Shown here: in pieces, positions 42,607-51,744 of the stretch
How the letters are laid out: each line of letters starts with the position of its first letter
Position numbering within the stretch: position 1 is the first letter of the stretch
DNA from: Streptomyces luteolifulvus
GTDB lineage: Bacteria; Actinomycetota; Actinomycetes; Streptomycetales; Streptomycetaceae
Reading direction: 5' to 3'
Assembly: GCF_008806595.1 (NCBI RefSeq)
Contig: NZ_VZRB01000007.1
Coordinates: 186,001-250,000 of the forward strand
DNA length: 64,000 bases
Notes under the pieces: model-generated
Databases searched by the model: none
Told to the model about the DNA's origin: nothing
Seen by the model: only the letters and a program-made list of their open reading frames with translations
Position numbers and translations under genes: made by a program

Positions 42607-43773
42607 CTAGTACGACTTGGGCAGACCCAGGGTCTGGTGGGAGACGTAGTTGAGAATCATCTCCCGGCTCACCGGAGCAATACGAGACACGCGCGCGGCC
42701 GTTATCAGCGAGGCAAGCCCGAACTCCCGCGTGAGGCCGTTGCCGCCGAGGGTGTGCACGGCCTGGTCGACGGCCTTCACACAGGCTTCCCCGGCCGCGT
42801 ACTTGGCCATGTTGGCGGCCTCTCCGGCCCCCGCGTCGTCGCCCGCGTCGTACAGGAGAGCCGCTTTCTGCATCATCAGACGGGCGAGTTCGAGGTCGAT
42901 GTGCGCCTGGGCGAGGGGGTGGGCGATGGCCTGGTGGGCGCCGATGGGGACCTCGAAGACCGTGCGGTCACGGGCGTACTCGATCGCCTTCGCCAGCGCG
43001 TAGCGGCCCATGCCGATCGCGAAGGCGGCCGTCATGATGCGTTCGGGGTTGAGACCGGCGAACAGCTGGAGCAGGCCCGCGTCCTCGTCGCCGACGAGCG
43101 CGTCGGCGGGCAGCCGTACGTCGTCGAGGGTCAGCTCGAACTGCTTCTCCGCGCCGCGCAGTTCCATGTCGATACGGCGCCTGGTGAAGCCGTCCGCGTC
43201 GCGCGGGACGATGAACAGGCAGGGCTTGAGGCGGCCGGTACGGGAGTCCTCGGTGCGGCCGACGATGAGGGTGGCGTCGGCGATGTCGACGCCCGAGACG
43301 AAGACTTTCCGGCCCGTGAGCAGCCAGTCCCCGGTGTCCGGGTCGCGGCGGGCGGTGGTGGTGATGCGGTGGGAGTTGGAGCCCGCGTCGGGTTCCGTGA
43401 TGCCGAACGCCATGGTGCGGGTGCCGTCCGCCAGGGCGGGGAGCCAGTCCTGTTTTTGCTTGTCGGTGCCGAAGCGGGCGATCACTGTGCCGCAGATTGC
43501 GGGAGAGACGATCATCATGAGCAGGGGGGCGCCGGCTGCGCCGAGTTCTTCCAGGACGATGGAGAGTTCGGCGATTCCGCCGCCGCCTCCGCCGTATTCC
43601 TCGGGCAGGTTGACGCCGATGTAGCCGAGCTTGGCGGCTTCCTGCCAGAGGTCGGTGGGGTAGGCGCCCTGGTCCACCAGCTGGGTTATGTAGTCGCGGC
43701 CGTAGCGCTTGCCGAAGGCCGCGACGGCTGCTCGAAGGTCCTTGTGTTCCTCGGATTCGATGAGGGTCGTCAT
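42607..43773 (-). CDS. Acyl-CoA dehydrogenase
   Basis: 388 residues, full length. AFGITEPDAGSNSHRITTTARRDPDTGDWLLTGRKVFVSGVDIADATLIVGRT is the FAD/beta-domain signature; QLVDQGAYPTDLWQEAAKLGYIGVNLPEEYGGGGGGIAELSIVLEEL the N-terminal domain; and LGGNGLTREFGLASLITAARVSRIAPVSREMILNYVSHQTLGLPKSY the C-terminus. ATG 43773 has GGAGGAG. Context suggests an isovaleryl- or citronellyl-CoA-like substrate (inference from neighbours). Confidence 0.94.
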   Translation of the reverse strand: MTTLIESEEHKDLRAAVAAFGKRYGRDYITQLVDQGAYPTDLWQEAAKLGYIGVNLPEEYGGGGGGIAELSIVLEELGAAGAPLLMMIVSPAICGTVIARFGTDKQKQDWLPALADGTRTMAFGITEPDAGSNSHRITTTARRDPDTGDWLLTGRKVFVSGVDIADATLIVGRTEDSRTGRLKPCLFIVPRDADGFTRRRIDMELRGAEKQFELTLDDVRLPADALVGDEDAGLLQLFAGLNPERIMTAAFAIGMGRYALAKAIEYARDRTVFEVPIGAHQAIAHPLAQAHIDLELARLMMQKAALLYDAGDDAGAGEAANMAKYAAGEACVKAVDQAVHTLGGNGLTREFGLASLITAARVSRIAPVSREMILNYVSHQTLGLPKSY

Positions 43774-43796
43774 GGGGACTCCTCCGGATGCGGGTT

Positions 43797-43854
43797 GTAT
43801 GTGGCTGGTCGCGCTCACGCGGCGGAGCCGCAATTGATACAGCCCCGCGCCCCT
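43797..43854 (-). repeat. Dispersed repeat, long form A
   Basis: GTATGTGGCTGGTCGCGCTC to GCCCCGCGCCCCTA, containing the hairpin GCGGCGGAGCCGC. The same sequence, inverted and slightly diverged, occurs at 61847-61904. It abuts the stop codon of the carboxylase alpha gene, where the TAG is part of the repeat's edge. Confidence 0.7.
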
Positions 43855-45697
43855 AGGCGGGTTGCACTACCGCCAGCAACATGCCGGGCTCCACCTGTTG
43901 GCCGGGTGCTGCGTGCAGGGCGCTCAGGACTCCTGTGGCCGGGGCTGTGACCTTGTGCTCCATCTTCATCGCCTCCAGCCACAACAGGGGCTCACCGGCT
44001 TCGACGGCGGCCCCTACTGCCAGGCCCTCGGCGATTCTGACGACCGTGCCCGGCATCGGGGCCAGCAGGGAGCCGGGGGCGTGCTGGGTCGTGGGGTCGG
44101 GGAAGCGGGGCAGGGCCGTGAGGGTGGTGGTGTTGACGTAGACCTGGTCGTCGCCGTACCGCGCGACCTCGAACCTCCTTTGCACGCCGTCCACTTCCAG
44201 TACGACGACACCGGCGTCGGCGTGCACCACCCGCACCCCGTCCGCCGCCAGGCCGCCCCCGCGGGTGTGGTGGTAGCGAGCCTCGTGTTCCTCGCCCGCC
44301 ATCCCGTAGCGCTTCGTCTGCGGCTGGGACGGGACGTTGCGCCAGCCGCCGAAGCGGGAGCGGGAGCGGGCGTCGGCGAGCGCCGCGGCCAGCGGGGCGT
44401 GCGGGTCGGGGGCCGCAGCGGTCAGGTCCGGGAGGTGGCGGTCGTAGAAGCCCGTGTCCATCGCGGCGGTCGTGAACTCCTTGTGCCGCAGGGAGCGTAC
44501 GAGGAGGTCCCGGTTGGTGAGCGGGCCGTGGATCGCCGCCCGCTCCAGGGCGCCGGCCAGCCTGCGGATCGCCTCCGCGCGCGTGGGGGCGTGGGCGACG
44601 GCCTTGGCGAGCATGGGGTCGTAGTGGACGCCGATCTCGTCGCCGTCCTCGTAGCCCGTGTCCAGGCGCACGCCGGGCATGGTCAGGCGGTGCAGCGTGC
44701 CGGTCTGCGGGGTCCAGTCGCTCGCCGGGTCCTCGGCGTAGAGGCGGGCCTCGATCGCATGGCCACGCGCGCGTGGGGGGTCCTGGGCGAGGGTGCGGCC
44801 CTCGGCGATGCGGATCTGCTCCGCCACCAGGTCGAGGCCGAACACCGCTTCGGTCACGGGGTGTTCCACCTGGAGGCGGGTGTTCATCTCCAGGAAGTGG
44901 GCCTTGTCACCGGCCACCAGGAACTCGACCGTACCGGCGCCGACGTAGTCGACGGCGCGGGCGGCGCGTACGGACAGCGTGTGCAGCTCTTCCGTGAGCT
45001 CCTCGGACAGGCCGGGCGCCGGGGCCTCCTCGATCACCTTCTGGTGGCGGCGCTGGAGGGAGCAGTCACGGGTGCCGAGCGCCCAGACGGTGCCGTGGGT
45101 GTCGGCGAGGATCTGGACCTCGACATGCCGGCCGTTCTCCACATAGGGCTCCAGGAAGACCTCGCCGTCACCGAAGGCGCTCGCCGCCTCGGCGCGCGCG
45201 CCCTCCAGCGCGGCGTCGAGCTCCGCCAGACGGCGCACGATCCGCATCCCGCGCCCTCCGCCGCCGGCAGCCGCCTTCACCAGCACCGGCAGGTCGCCCT
45301 CGGTGACCTCGCGCAGCGACGAGATCCCCATCAGCTTCTTCGCCCGCGTCTTGGACGCCATGGCCTCGATCGCCTCCGGCGGCGGCCCGATCCAAACCAG
45401 GCCCGCGTCGAGGACGGCTCGCGCGAAGTCCGCGTTCTCGGAGAGGAAGCCGTAGCCCGGGTGCACGGCGTCCGCGCCGGCCGCGACCGCCGCCTTCACG
45501 ATCAGATCGCCGCGCAGATACGTCTCCGCGGGCGCCGCCCCCGGCAGTCGTACCGCCGTGTCGGCCACGCGCGCGTGGAGGGCGTTCTCGTCGGCGTCCG
45601 AGTGCACGGCGACCGTCCGGATTCCCCACTCACGGCAGGTGCGGAAGACACGGCAGGCGATCTCGCCGCGGTTCGCCACCAGTACGGAAGTAATCAT
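43853..45697 (-). CDS. Acyl-CoA carboxylase alpha subunit (biotin carboxylase + biotin carrier)
   Basis: 614 residues. VLVANRGEIACRVFRTC opens the biotin carboxylase. VLVKAAAGGGGRGMRIVRR is the ATP-grasp loop, FLEMNTRLQVEHPVTEAVFGLDLV the active site. The loop just before the ATP-grasp (KLMGISSLREVTEGDLP) looks about eight residues shorter than in related enzymes. The C-terminal biotinyl domain has LLWLEAMKMEHKV, biotin on Lys ~576. ATG 45697 lies 5 nt from the beta gene's stop. It carboxylates biotin with bicarbonate and ATP. Confidence 0.95.
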   Translation of the reverse strand: MITSVLVANRGEIACRVFRTCREWGIRTVAVHSDADENALHARVADTAVRLPGAAPAETYLRGDLIVKAAVAAGADAVHPGYGFLSENADFARAVLDAGLVWIGPPPEAIEAMASKTRAKKLMGISSLREVTEGDLPVLVKAAAGGGGRGMRIVRRLAELDAALEGARAEAASAFGDGEVFLEPYVENGRHVEVQILADTHGTVWALGTRDCSLQRRHQKVIEEAPAPGLSEELTEELHTLSVRAARAVDYVGAGTVEFLVAGDKAHFLEMNTRLQVEHPVTEAVFGLDLVAEQIRIAEGRTLAQDPPRARGHAIEARLYAEDPASDWTPQTGTLHRLTMPGVRLDTGYEDGDEIGVHYDPMLAKAVAHAPTRAEAIRRLAGALERAAIHGPLTNRDLLVRSLRHKEFTTAAMDTGFYDRHLPDLTAAAPDPHAPLAAALADARSRSRFGGWRNVPSQPQTKRYGMAGEEHEARYHHTRGGGLAADGVRVVHADAGVVVLEVDGVQRRFEVARYGDDQVYVNTTTLTALPRFPDPTTQHAPGSLLAPMPGTVVRIAEGLAVGAAVEAGEPLLWLEAMKMEHKVTAPATGVLSALHAAPGQQVEPGMLLAVVQPA

Positions 45698-45702
45698 GAG
45701 CC

Positions 45703-47301
45703 TCACATCCGGAAGACGCCGAAGCCACCGCGCGCGCCCTCGTAGGGCGCCGTGTGGATCGCGGACAGGCACAGGCCGAGGACGGTTCGGGTGTCGCGCG
45801 GGTCGATGACGCCGTCGTCGTACAGCCGCCCCGACAGGAACATCGGCAGCGACTCGGACTCGATCTGCTGCTCCACCATGGCCCGCAGGGCGGCGTCCGC
45901 CTCCTCGTCGTACGGCTGTCCCTTCGCGGCCGCCGACTGCCGGGCGACGATGGAGAGCACGCCGGCGAGCTGCTGCGGGCCCATGACGGCCGACTTGGCG
46001 CTGGGCCAGGCGAACAGGAAGCGGGGGTCGTAGGCGCGACCGCACATGCCGTAGTGACCGGCGCCGTACGAGGCCCCCATGAGGACGGAGAGGTGGGGCA
46101 CGCGCGAGTTGGAGACCGCGTTGATCATCATCGCGCCGTGCTTGATGATGCCGCCCTGCTCGTACTCCTTGCCGACCATGTAGCCGGTGGTGTTGTGCAG
46201 GAAGAGCAGCGGGATGTCGCACTGGTTGGCGAGCTGGATGAACTGGGCGGCCTTCTGGGACTCCTCGCTGAAGAGGACCCCTTGGGCGTTCGCCAGGATG
46301 CCGACCGGGTAGCCGTGGAGGGCCGCCCACCCCGTCGTCAGGCTCGTCCCGTACAGCGGCTTGAACTCGTCGAAGTCGGAGGCGTCGACGACCCGGGCGA
46401 TGACCTCGCGCGGATCGAAGGGGGTCTTGAGGTCACCCGGGACGATGCCGAGAAGTTCCTCCTCGTCGTACTTGGGGGGCGCCGCCGGACCCGGATCGCC
46501 GTACGCCTTGCGGTGGTTGAGGCGGGCGACCACCCGGCGGGCCTGCCGCAGAGCGTCCTGCTCGTCGACCGCGAAGTAGTCCGCGAGACCCGACACACGC
46601 GCGTGCATCTCGGCGCCGCCGAGCGACTCGTCGTCGCTCTCCTCGCCGGTGGCCATCTTCACCAGCGGCGGCCCGCCGAGGAACACCTTCGCCCGCTCCT
46701 TGACCATGATCACGTGGTCGGACATGCCGGGGACGTAGGCACCGCCCGCTGTCGAGTTCCCGAAGACGACGGCGACGGTGGGGATGCCGGCGGCGGACAG
46801 ACGGGTGAGATCGCGGAAGATCGCGCCCCCGGGGATGAAGATCTCCTTCTGGGACGGCAGGTCGGCACCCCCGGACTCGACGAGGCTGATGCAGGGCAGC
46901 CGGTTGGCGAGCGCGATGTCGTTGGCCCGCAGGGCCTTCTTCAGCGACCAGGGGTTGCTTGCACCACCGCGCACCGTCGGATCATTGGCGGTGATCAGGC
47001 ACTCCACGCCCTCGACGACCCCGATGCCGGTGACGAGCGAGGCGCCCACCGTGTAGTCGCTGCCCCAGGCCGCCAGCGGCGACAGCTCCAGGAACGGGGT
47101 GTCGGGATCGAGAAGCAGCTCGATGCGCTCACGGGCGAGAAGCTTGCCGCGCCCCCGGTGCCGGGCGAGGTACTTCTCGCCGCCGCCCGCGAGGGCCTTG
47201 GCGTGCTCGGCGTCGAGGTCGGCGAGCTTGGCGAGCATGGCCTCGCGGTGGGCCCGGTAGTCCGGGCCTGCGGTGTCCAGGGTGGTCGCAAGTACCGTCA
47301 C
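45703..47301 (-). CDS. Acyl-CoA carboxylase beta subunit (carboxyltransferase)
   Basis: 532 residues of the carboxyl-transferase type. FTPFLELSPLAAWGSDYTVGASLVTGIGVVEGVECLITANDPTVRGGASNPWSLKKALRANDIA (N-domain), CISLVESGGADLPSQKEIF (oxyanion hole) and GASYGAGHYGMCGRAYDPRFLFAWPSAKSAVMGPQQLAGVL (C-domain) mark a methylcrotonyl- or geranyl-CoA-carboxylase-like protein. GTG 47301 overlaps the AtuA-like gene's TGA. It transfers the carboxyl group from biotin to a branched enoyl-CoA. Confidence 0.95.
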   Translation of the reverse strand: MTVLATTLDTAGPDYRAHREAMLAKLADLDAEHAKALAGGGEKYLARHRGRGKLLARERIELLLDPDTPFLELSPLAAWGSDYTVGASLVTGIGVVEGVECLITANDPTVRGGASNPWSLKKALRANDIALANRLPCISLVESGGADLPSQKEIFIPGGAIFRDLTRLSAAGIPTVAVVFGNSTAGGAYVPGMSDHVIMVKERAKVFLGGPPLVKMATGEESDDESLGGAEMHARVSGLADYFAVDEQDALRQARRVVARLNHRKAYGDPGPAAPPKYDEEELLGIVPGDLKTPFDPREVIARVVDASDFDEFKPLYGTSLTTGWAALHGYPVGILANAQGVLFSEESQKAAQFIQLANQCDIPLLFLHNTTGYMVGKEYEQGGIIKHGAMMINAVSNSRVPHLSVLMGASYGAGHYGMCGRAYDPRFLFAWPSAKSAVMGPQQLAGVLSIVARQSAAAKGQPYDEEADAALRAMVEQQIESESLPMFLSGRLYDDGVIDPRDTRTVLGLCLSAIHTAPYEGARGGFGVFRM

Positions 47302-48980
47302 AGCAGGGCCTCCGGAATGTCCAGGTGGCGGGAGCGCAGCCATTCGCCGAGGGCCTTGGCCTGCGGATCGAATCGGTGCTGGGCGGCGACGCCCTCGCCG
47401 AGGATGCCCTCGACGACGAAGTTGAGCGCGCGGAGGTCGGGCAGGGCGTGCCGGACCACGTTCAGGCCGGCCGTCTCCGGCAGGAGTTCACGCAGCCGGT
47501 CGACGGTGAGGGTGTGGGCGAGCCACCGCCAGGCGTCGTCGGTGCGGGCCCAGACGCCGACGTTGGCGTTCCCGCCCTTGTCCCCGCTGCGGGCACCCGC
47601 GACAAGACCGAGAGGCGCGCGGCGGGTCGGTCCACCCGGCGGCAGCGGCTGGGGCAGGGACGGCTGCGGCACGTCGTCCAGTACGAGGGTGTCGTGGGCC
47701 GGAGGCACGGCGACCCGGCGCCCGTCATGGAGGACGGCCACATGGTCTACCTCACCATGGGGAACGTACACATCCTCGAAGACCCCAAAGGGTGCGCCCT
47801 TTCCAGGTGGCGCCACCACATGGAAGCCGGGGTAACTGGCGAGCGCCAGCTCGATGGCGGCCCCGCTGAGCGCCCGCCCCACCGCCGCCTGATCGGGGTC
47901 CCGTACGACGAGCCGCAGCAGTGCGCTGGCGGTCTCCTCGGTCGGCGCATCGGGCCGGTCGGTGCGGACCAGGTCCCAACGGACGTCCGCGGGAAGGGAC
48001 TTGGCGAGCGCGTCGGTCATCTGCTCCCGCACGAGCGCGGCCTTGGCCTCGATGTCGAGTCCGGTCAGAACGAAGGTGACCTCGTTGCGGAAGCCGCCCA
48101 GGCGATTGAGCCCGACCTTCAGGGTCGGCAGCGGGGCCTCTCCGCGCACCCCCTCGATCCGTACCCGGTCGGGGCCGTCCTGGGTGAGCCGTACGGTGTC
48201 CAGACGGGCGGTGACGTCGGGTCCCGCGTACCGGGCGCCCGCGGTCTCGTACAGGAGCTGGGCGGTCACCGTGCCGACGTCGACGAAACCGCCGGTGCCG
48301 GGGTGCTTGGTGATGACGGCGGTGCCGTCCTCGTGGAGTTCGGCGAGGGGGAAGCCGGGGCGGCGGACGTCACGGTGGCCGTCGTTGAAGAACGCGTAAT
48401 TGCCGCCGGTGGCCTGCGTCCCGCACTCCAGCACATGCCCGGCGACGACGGCGCCCGCGAGCCGGTCGTAGTCGTCCCGGGCCCAGCCGAAGTGGGCCGC
48501 GGCGGGGCCGGTGACCAGGGCGGCGTCCGTGACCCGCCCGGTGATCACGACATCGGCGCCCTCACTGAGACAGGCCGCGATACCGAAGCCGCCGAGGTAG
48601 GCGTGGGCGGCGAGGCTGCCGGGGTGGGCAGCCGTGAGGTCGTCGCCCTCGACATGCGCCACGCGGAGGGGGATGCCGAGACGGCCGGCCAACTCCCGTA
48701 CGCGATCGGCAAGTCCGGCGGGGTTGAGCCCACCTGCGTTGGTGACGATCCGGACGCCCCGCTCGTGGGCCGGCCCGAGACACTCCTCCAGCTGCCTCAG
48801 GAAGGTGCGGGCGTACCCGGCGCCGGGGTCCTTCATCCGGTCCCGGCCCAGGATGAGCATCGTCAGCTCGGCGAGGTAGTCACCGGTGAGGACGTCGAGT
48901 TCGCCGCCGGTGAGCATCTCGCGCAGGGCGTCGAAACGGTCGCCGTAGAAGCCGGAGGCGTTGCCGATGCGGAGGGTCAT
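47298..48980 (-). CDS. AtuA-like acyclic-terpene-utilisation protein (DUF1446)
   Basis: 560 residues. The N-terminus [98 protein letters not shown] and [16 protein letters not shown] are all characteristic of the AtuA family. These proteins are of unknown enzymology but are required with acyl-CoA carboxylases and dehydrogenases for citronellol and related branched acids. The ATGA overlap links it to the upstream TIGR03084-type gene. Confidence 0.92.
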   Translation of the reverse strand: MTLRIGNASGFYGDRFDALREMLTGGELDVLTGDYLAELTMLILGRDRMKDPGAGYARTFLRQLEECLGPAHERGVRIVTNAGGLNPAGLADRVRELAGRLGIPLRVAHVEGDDLTAAHPGSLAAHAYLGGFGIAACLSEGADVVITGRVTDAALVTGPAAAHFGWARDDYDRLAGAVVAGHVLECGTQATGGNYAFFNDGHRDVRRPGFPLAELHEDGTAVITKHPGTGGFVDVGTVTAQLLYETAGARYAGPDVTARLDTVRLTQDGPDRVRIEGVRGEAPLPTLKVGLNRLGGFRNEVTFVLTGLDIEAKAALVREQMTDALAKSLPADVRWDLVRTDRPDAPTEETASALLRLVVRDPDQAAVGRALSGAAIELALASYPGFHVVAPPGKGAPFGVFEDVYVPHGEVDHVAVLHDGRRVAVPPAHDTLVLDDVPQPSLPQPLPPGGPTRRAPLGLVAGARSGDKGGNANVGVWARTDDAWRWLAHTLTVDRLRELLPETAGLNVVRHALPDLRALNFVVEGILGEGVAAQHRFDPQAKALGEWLRSRHLDIPEALL

Positions 48981-49771
48981 CGGTCCGTTCCCTTCGGCTC
49001 ACGTCCCGTGCCCGGCGGGCCGGCGAAGGCCTGGGCGATGTCCAGCCAGCGGTCCGCTTCCAGGCCGACGGCGTGCAGGGCGAGGTCGGCGCGGTGCGCC
49101 CGCTGGGTGACCAGGAGACAGAAGTCGAGGGCGGGGCCGGTGACGCGTTCGGGGGCGTCTTCGGGGCCGTACACCCACAACTCGCCCGAAGGCGCGGTGA
49201 GTTCCACGCGGAACTCCTCAAAGGGCGCGGGCAGTCCGTGCACGCCGAAGGAGAAGTCGCGGGTGCGGACGCCGAGGCGGGTGATGTGCCGGATCCGGTC
49301 GGTCGGGGTCCGGACCACACCCAGGGCGTCGGCGACGTCCTGTCCGTGGGCCCAGGTCTCCATCAGCCGTGCGCTCGCCATGGAGGCGGTGGACATGGGC
49401 GGCCCGTACCAGGGAAAACGCGCACCGTCGGGCGCGGCCCGCAGGGCGTCCTCCAGGGCCTTGCGCCCGCTCCGCCAGTCCGCGAGCAGCTGCGCGGGCG
49501 GCTTGGCGGCCCATTCCTCCGCGCCTTTGTCCACGAAGTCCCCGGGCGCGGTCAGCGCGGCCTCGACCTCACGGGCGAAGGCGTCCTGATCGGTCACGGC
49601 GAGCAGGGAGGAGTGGTCGGTCCAGGCGAGGTGGGCGATCTGGTGGGCGATGGTCCAGCCGGGGGCGGGGGTTTCGAGCGCCCACCGCTCCGCGCTCAAC
49701 CCGGCCACGAGCCGGTCGAGTTCCTCGCTCTCCGCACACAGTTCGTCGATCACGGGCGTCGGGTCAGCCAT
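48977..49771 (-). CDS. TIGR03084-type DinB/MDMPI-like metal-binding protein
   Basis: 264 residues. The N-terminal DinB-like helical bundle ([45 protein letters not shown]) contains the HQIAHL and TWAHGQDV histidine motifs, which together bind a metal. The C-terminal half resembles the mycothiol-dependent maleylpyruvate isomerase domain. In actinobacteria this family is found beside acyclic-terpene and acyl-CoA carboxylase operons, function unknown. It is the first gene of the eight-gene operon, 31 bp from the palindrome at 49803. Confidence 0.88.
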   Translation of the reverse strand: MADPTPVIDELCAESEELDRLVAGLSAERWALETPAPGWTIAHQIAHLAWTDHSSLLAVTDQDAFAREVEAALTAPGDFVDKGAEEWAAKPPAQLLADWRSGRKALEDALRAAPDGARFPWYGPPMSTASMASARLMETWAHGQDVADALGVVRTPTDRIRHITRLGVRTRDFSFGVHGLPAPFEEFRVELTAPSGELWVYGPEDAPERVTGPALDFCLLVTQRAHRADLALHAVGLEADRWLDIAQAFAGPPGTGREPKGTDR

Positions 49772-49802
49772 GGGGTGAGCATGGCACCGGCCCAGGAAAC
49801 AA

Positions 49803-49816
49803 GCAAGCATGCTTGC
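49803..49816. promoter_or_regulatory. Palindromic operator of the AtuA-like operon
   Basis: GCAAGCATGCTTGC is a perfect 14-bp palindrome, in an AT-rich surrounding (CATTAATTTGTTTTTCC), between the operon and a divergently transcribed XRE gene. The distance to the first ATG fits repressor overlap of the start site. The TetR of the operon is the likely binder. Confidence 0.6.
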
Positions 49817-49882
49817 ATTAATTTGTTTTTCCACAACTCCGGCACCTGTGTGCTTATGGGTGGCTACGCTCGGTGAGGGGAG

Positions 49883-50735
49883 GTGGTTGGCTTGCGAAGC
49901 CGTGTGCTTGACCCCGGGGCTTCACCGTTGGACTACTACGGGTTCGAGTTGCGCCGGGCGCGGGAAGCGGCGGGGCTGACGCTGGCGCAGCTCGGCTCGG
50001 TTGTCTTCTGTACGGGGTCGTTGATCGGGCAGATCGAGACGACGGCCAGGGTGCCGACCCGGGAGTTCTCGGAGCGGGTGGATGCGGCGCTGGGAACGGA
50101 CGGGTTGTTCTCACGGTTGGTGGGGCTGGTCCTACGGAGCCAGTTGCCGGGGTGGTTTCAGCCGTATGCGGAGATGGAGGCGAGGGCGGCCTATATCTCC
50201 ACGTACCAGGCGCAGTTGGTGTACGGGCTCCTTCAGACGGAGGCGTACGCGCGCGGTGCTCGGCACGAGGGGCGAGGACGACCTCGACGGCAAGGTGGCC
50301 GCCCGACTGGACCGCCAGCACATCCTGCAACGAGACCAACCACCGGTGATGTGGGTGGTGCTGAGCGAGGCGGTGCTGCATCAGGAGGTCGGCGGCCGGG
50401 AGGTCATGCGCGAGCAGCTGGCACATCTCCTGACACTGCAGAAGCGCCGGTGGCTGGAGATCCAGGTGCTGCCGTTCGAGGCGGGGGCGCACACGGGGCT
50501 GATGGGCTCGTTCACGCTCCTCCGCTTCGACAAGGACCCGGATGTCGTCTATACCGAGGACTTCGTCCAGGGGCACATGACGGCCAATCCGGAAGCAGTC
50601 AGGGAGGGTTCGGTTCGATACGATCATCTGCAAGCGGCCGCGCACTCCGTGGACGACTCGGCGGCCCTGATCGCCCGCGTGATGGAGGAACGCTATGGGA
50701 TCGAACCTGAACGTGACGGGCGCGACGTGGCGTAA
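49883..50735 (+). pseudogene. XRE-family regulator (DUF5753), frameshifted
   Basis: The N-terminal helix-turn-helix (YYGFELRRAREAAGLTLAQLGSVVFCTGSLIGQIETTARVPTREFSERVDAAL) is intact. The frame is lost at about 50255 within a GC-dinucleotide run (GTACGCGCGCGG). The remainder, AVLGTRGEDDLDGKVAARL ... WLEIQVLPFEAGAHTGLMGSFTLLRF ... VVYTED, is in the next frame as the DUF5753 ligand domain. Two bases too few in the run would explain it. Such regulators normally pair with the DUF397 protein that follows. GTG 49883 or TTG 49892 could start it. A sequencing error cannot be ruled out. Confidence 0.75.
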
Positions 50736-50961
50736 GTCGTCGTACAGCGGCGACACGGGCGGCGATTGTGTCGAATGCACCCCTCTCGGCGCCGCGTCCT
50801 GGCGTAAGTCGTCGTACAGCGGCGACACCGGCGGCGAATGCATCGAGGTCGCCGACCTCGCCCCCCACATAGCCGTCCGCGACTCCAAGAACCCCGACGC
50901 CGGAATCCTCACGGTCACCCCCGAGGCCTTCTCCGCATTCGTCGGACACTTCGTCCGCTGA
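50695..50961 (+). CDS. DUF397 protein, copy 1
   Basis: 88 residues with two DUF397 half-units: WRKSSYSGDTGGDCVECTPLG near residue 12 and WRKSSYSGDTGGECIEVADL near residue 36, then HIAVRDSKNPDAGILTVTPEAFSAFVGHFVR. These small proteins occur next to XRE regulators in Streptomyces, and the pair is implicated in developmental or antibiotic control (WhiJ-type systems). ATG 50695 lies inside the end of the regulator gene, with GGAGG upstream. Cytosolic. Confidence 0.9.
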   Translation: MGSNLNVTGATWRKSSYSGDTGGDCVECTPLGAASWRKSSYSGDTGGECIEVADLAPHIAVRDSKNPDAGILTVTPEAFSAFVGHFVR

Positions 50962-51008
50962 GTCACCGCTCCGCCTTGCCTTGATCGCCCGCGTGACGGA
51001 GGAACGCT

Positions 51009-51275
51009 ATGGGGAGCAGCCTGGACCTGACGCGCGCGCAGTGGCGTAAATCGTCGTACAGCGGCAGCAGTGGTGGTGATTGCATCGAGTGCGCGCCACT
51101 CGGCAGCGTCGCCTGGCGAAAGTCCTCCTACAGCGGCAGCAGCGGCGGCGAATGCATCGAGGTCGCCGACCTCGCCCCCCACATAGCCGTCCGCGACTCC
51201 AAGAACCCCGAAGGCGGAATCCTCACGGTCACCCCGGACGCCTTCTCCGCGTTCCTCGGCCACTTCGTCCGCTGA
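51009..51275 (+). CDS. DUF397 protein, copy 2
   Basis: 88 residues, product of the tandem duplication. The two WRKSSYSGSSGG units and the C-terminal HIAVRDSKNPEGGILTVTPDAFSAFLGHFVR are conserved; differences cluster in the linkers (DT to SS). ATG 51009 is preceded by GGAGG like copy 1. The first copy is more likely the partner of the regulator. Confidence 0.88.
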   Translation: MGSSLDLTRAQWRKSSYSGSSGGDCIECAPLGSVAWRKSSYSGSSGGECIEVADLAPHIAVRDSKNPEGGILTVTPDAFSAFLGHFVR

Positions 51276-51276
51276 G

Positions 51277-51605
51277 TCACCGCTCCGCGTTGGCAGCGGC
51301 GCGGTAGATGATGCTGGCTGCCGCCAGATGTTCGCGTGCCCCCTCCGGCGCAGCCGCCACCTGCGCCAGGTATGCGGCTCGGCGGTACTCCTTCGCCGTC
51401 TCCGGGTGGCGCTCGATCTCGATCAGAGCCGCCCAGTGGTTGAGACAGGCGTGGACGGGACCGAGAGAACCATGCCGACCGCTTCCGCGAGCGCTTGGTC
51501 CCTAGCCTGGTCGTAGGCGGCCAGAAGCTGCGGGGCGACAACAGCGCAGGCGGCGCGCAGGGCAGCCGGAGTGCGCTCCGGGCGGGGGATCAACTCTTCG
51601 TGCAC
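51277..51605 (-). pseudogene. Small hypothetical gene, frameshifted
   Basis: From GTG 51605 the frame reads VHEELIPRPERTPAALRAACAVVAPQLLAAYDQARDQALAEA, then fails near 51480. The natural continuation in another frame is GRHGSLGPVHACLNHWAALIEIERHPETAKEYRRAAYLAQVAAAPEG ... IIYRAAANAER, ending at 51277. One base lost in GAAGCGGTCGGC would explain it. It resembles a Streptomyces gene of unknown function found next to XRE-DUF397 pairs. Confidence 0.65.
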
Positions 51606-51744
51606 TCGCCCGACGCCAGTCCCACCGCACCCCGTCCTGCCCCACCCCGCGAAAACTCCTCCCCCGAGCTGTCACACATCCCTCCCCCCGCCCGTCAGAC
51701 CGATGACGACGCACATTCGGGATCAAGAAGTGGGAGACGTGACC

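Larger units (their letters stand above)
50667..51294 (+). repeat. Tandem 314-bp duplication carrying a DUF397 gene each
   Basis: The segment from GATCGCCCGCGTGATGGAGG (tail of the regulator) through the DUF397 gene and GAGTCACCGCTCCG recurs once, shifted by 314 bp. In the second copy the regulator tail is only a relic upstream of the gene. Confidence 0.8.

Noticed and set aside
45754..47835. 693-codon frame opposite the carboxylase beta gene
   Set aside because: Mirror of a strongly conserved enzyme; no start signal or family.
47325..49589. 754-codon plus-strand frame opposite the AtuA-like gene
   Set aside because: Antisense shadow; the minus strand carries the conserved family.
49803..49816. 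Palindrome considered as a mycobacterial KstR2 site
   Set aside because: The CAAG/CTTG halves are similar, but no KstR2-type cholesterol genes are present and the operon's own TetR is a simpler explanation.
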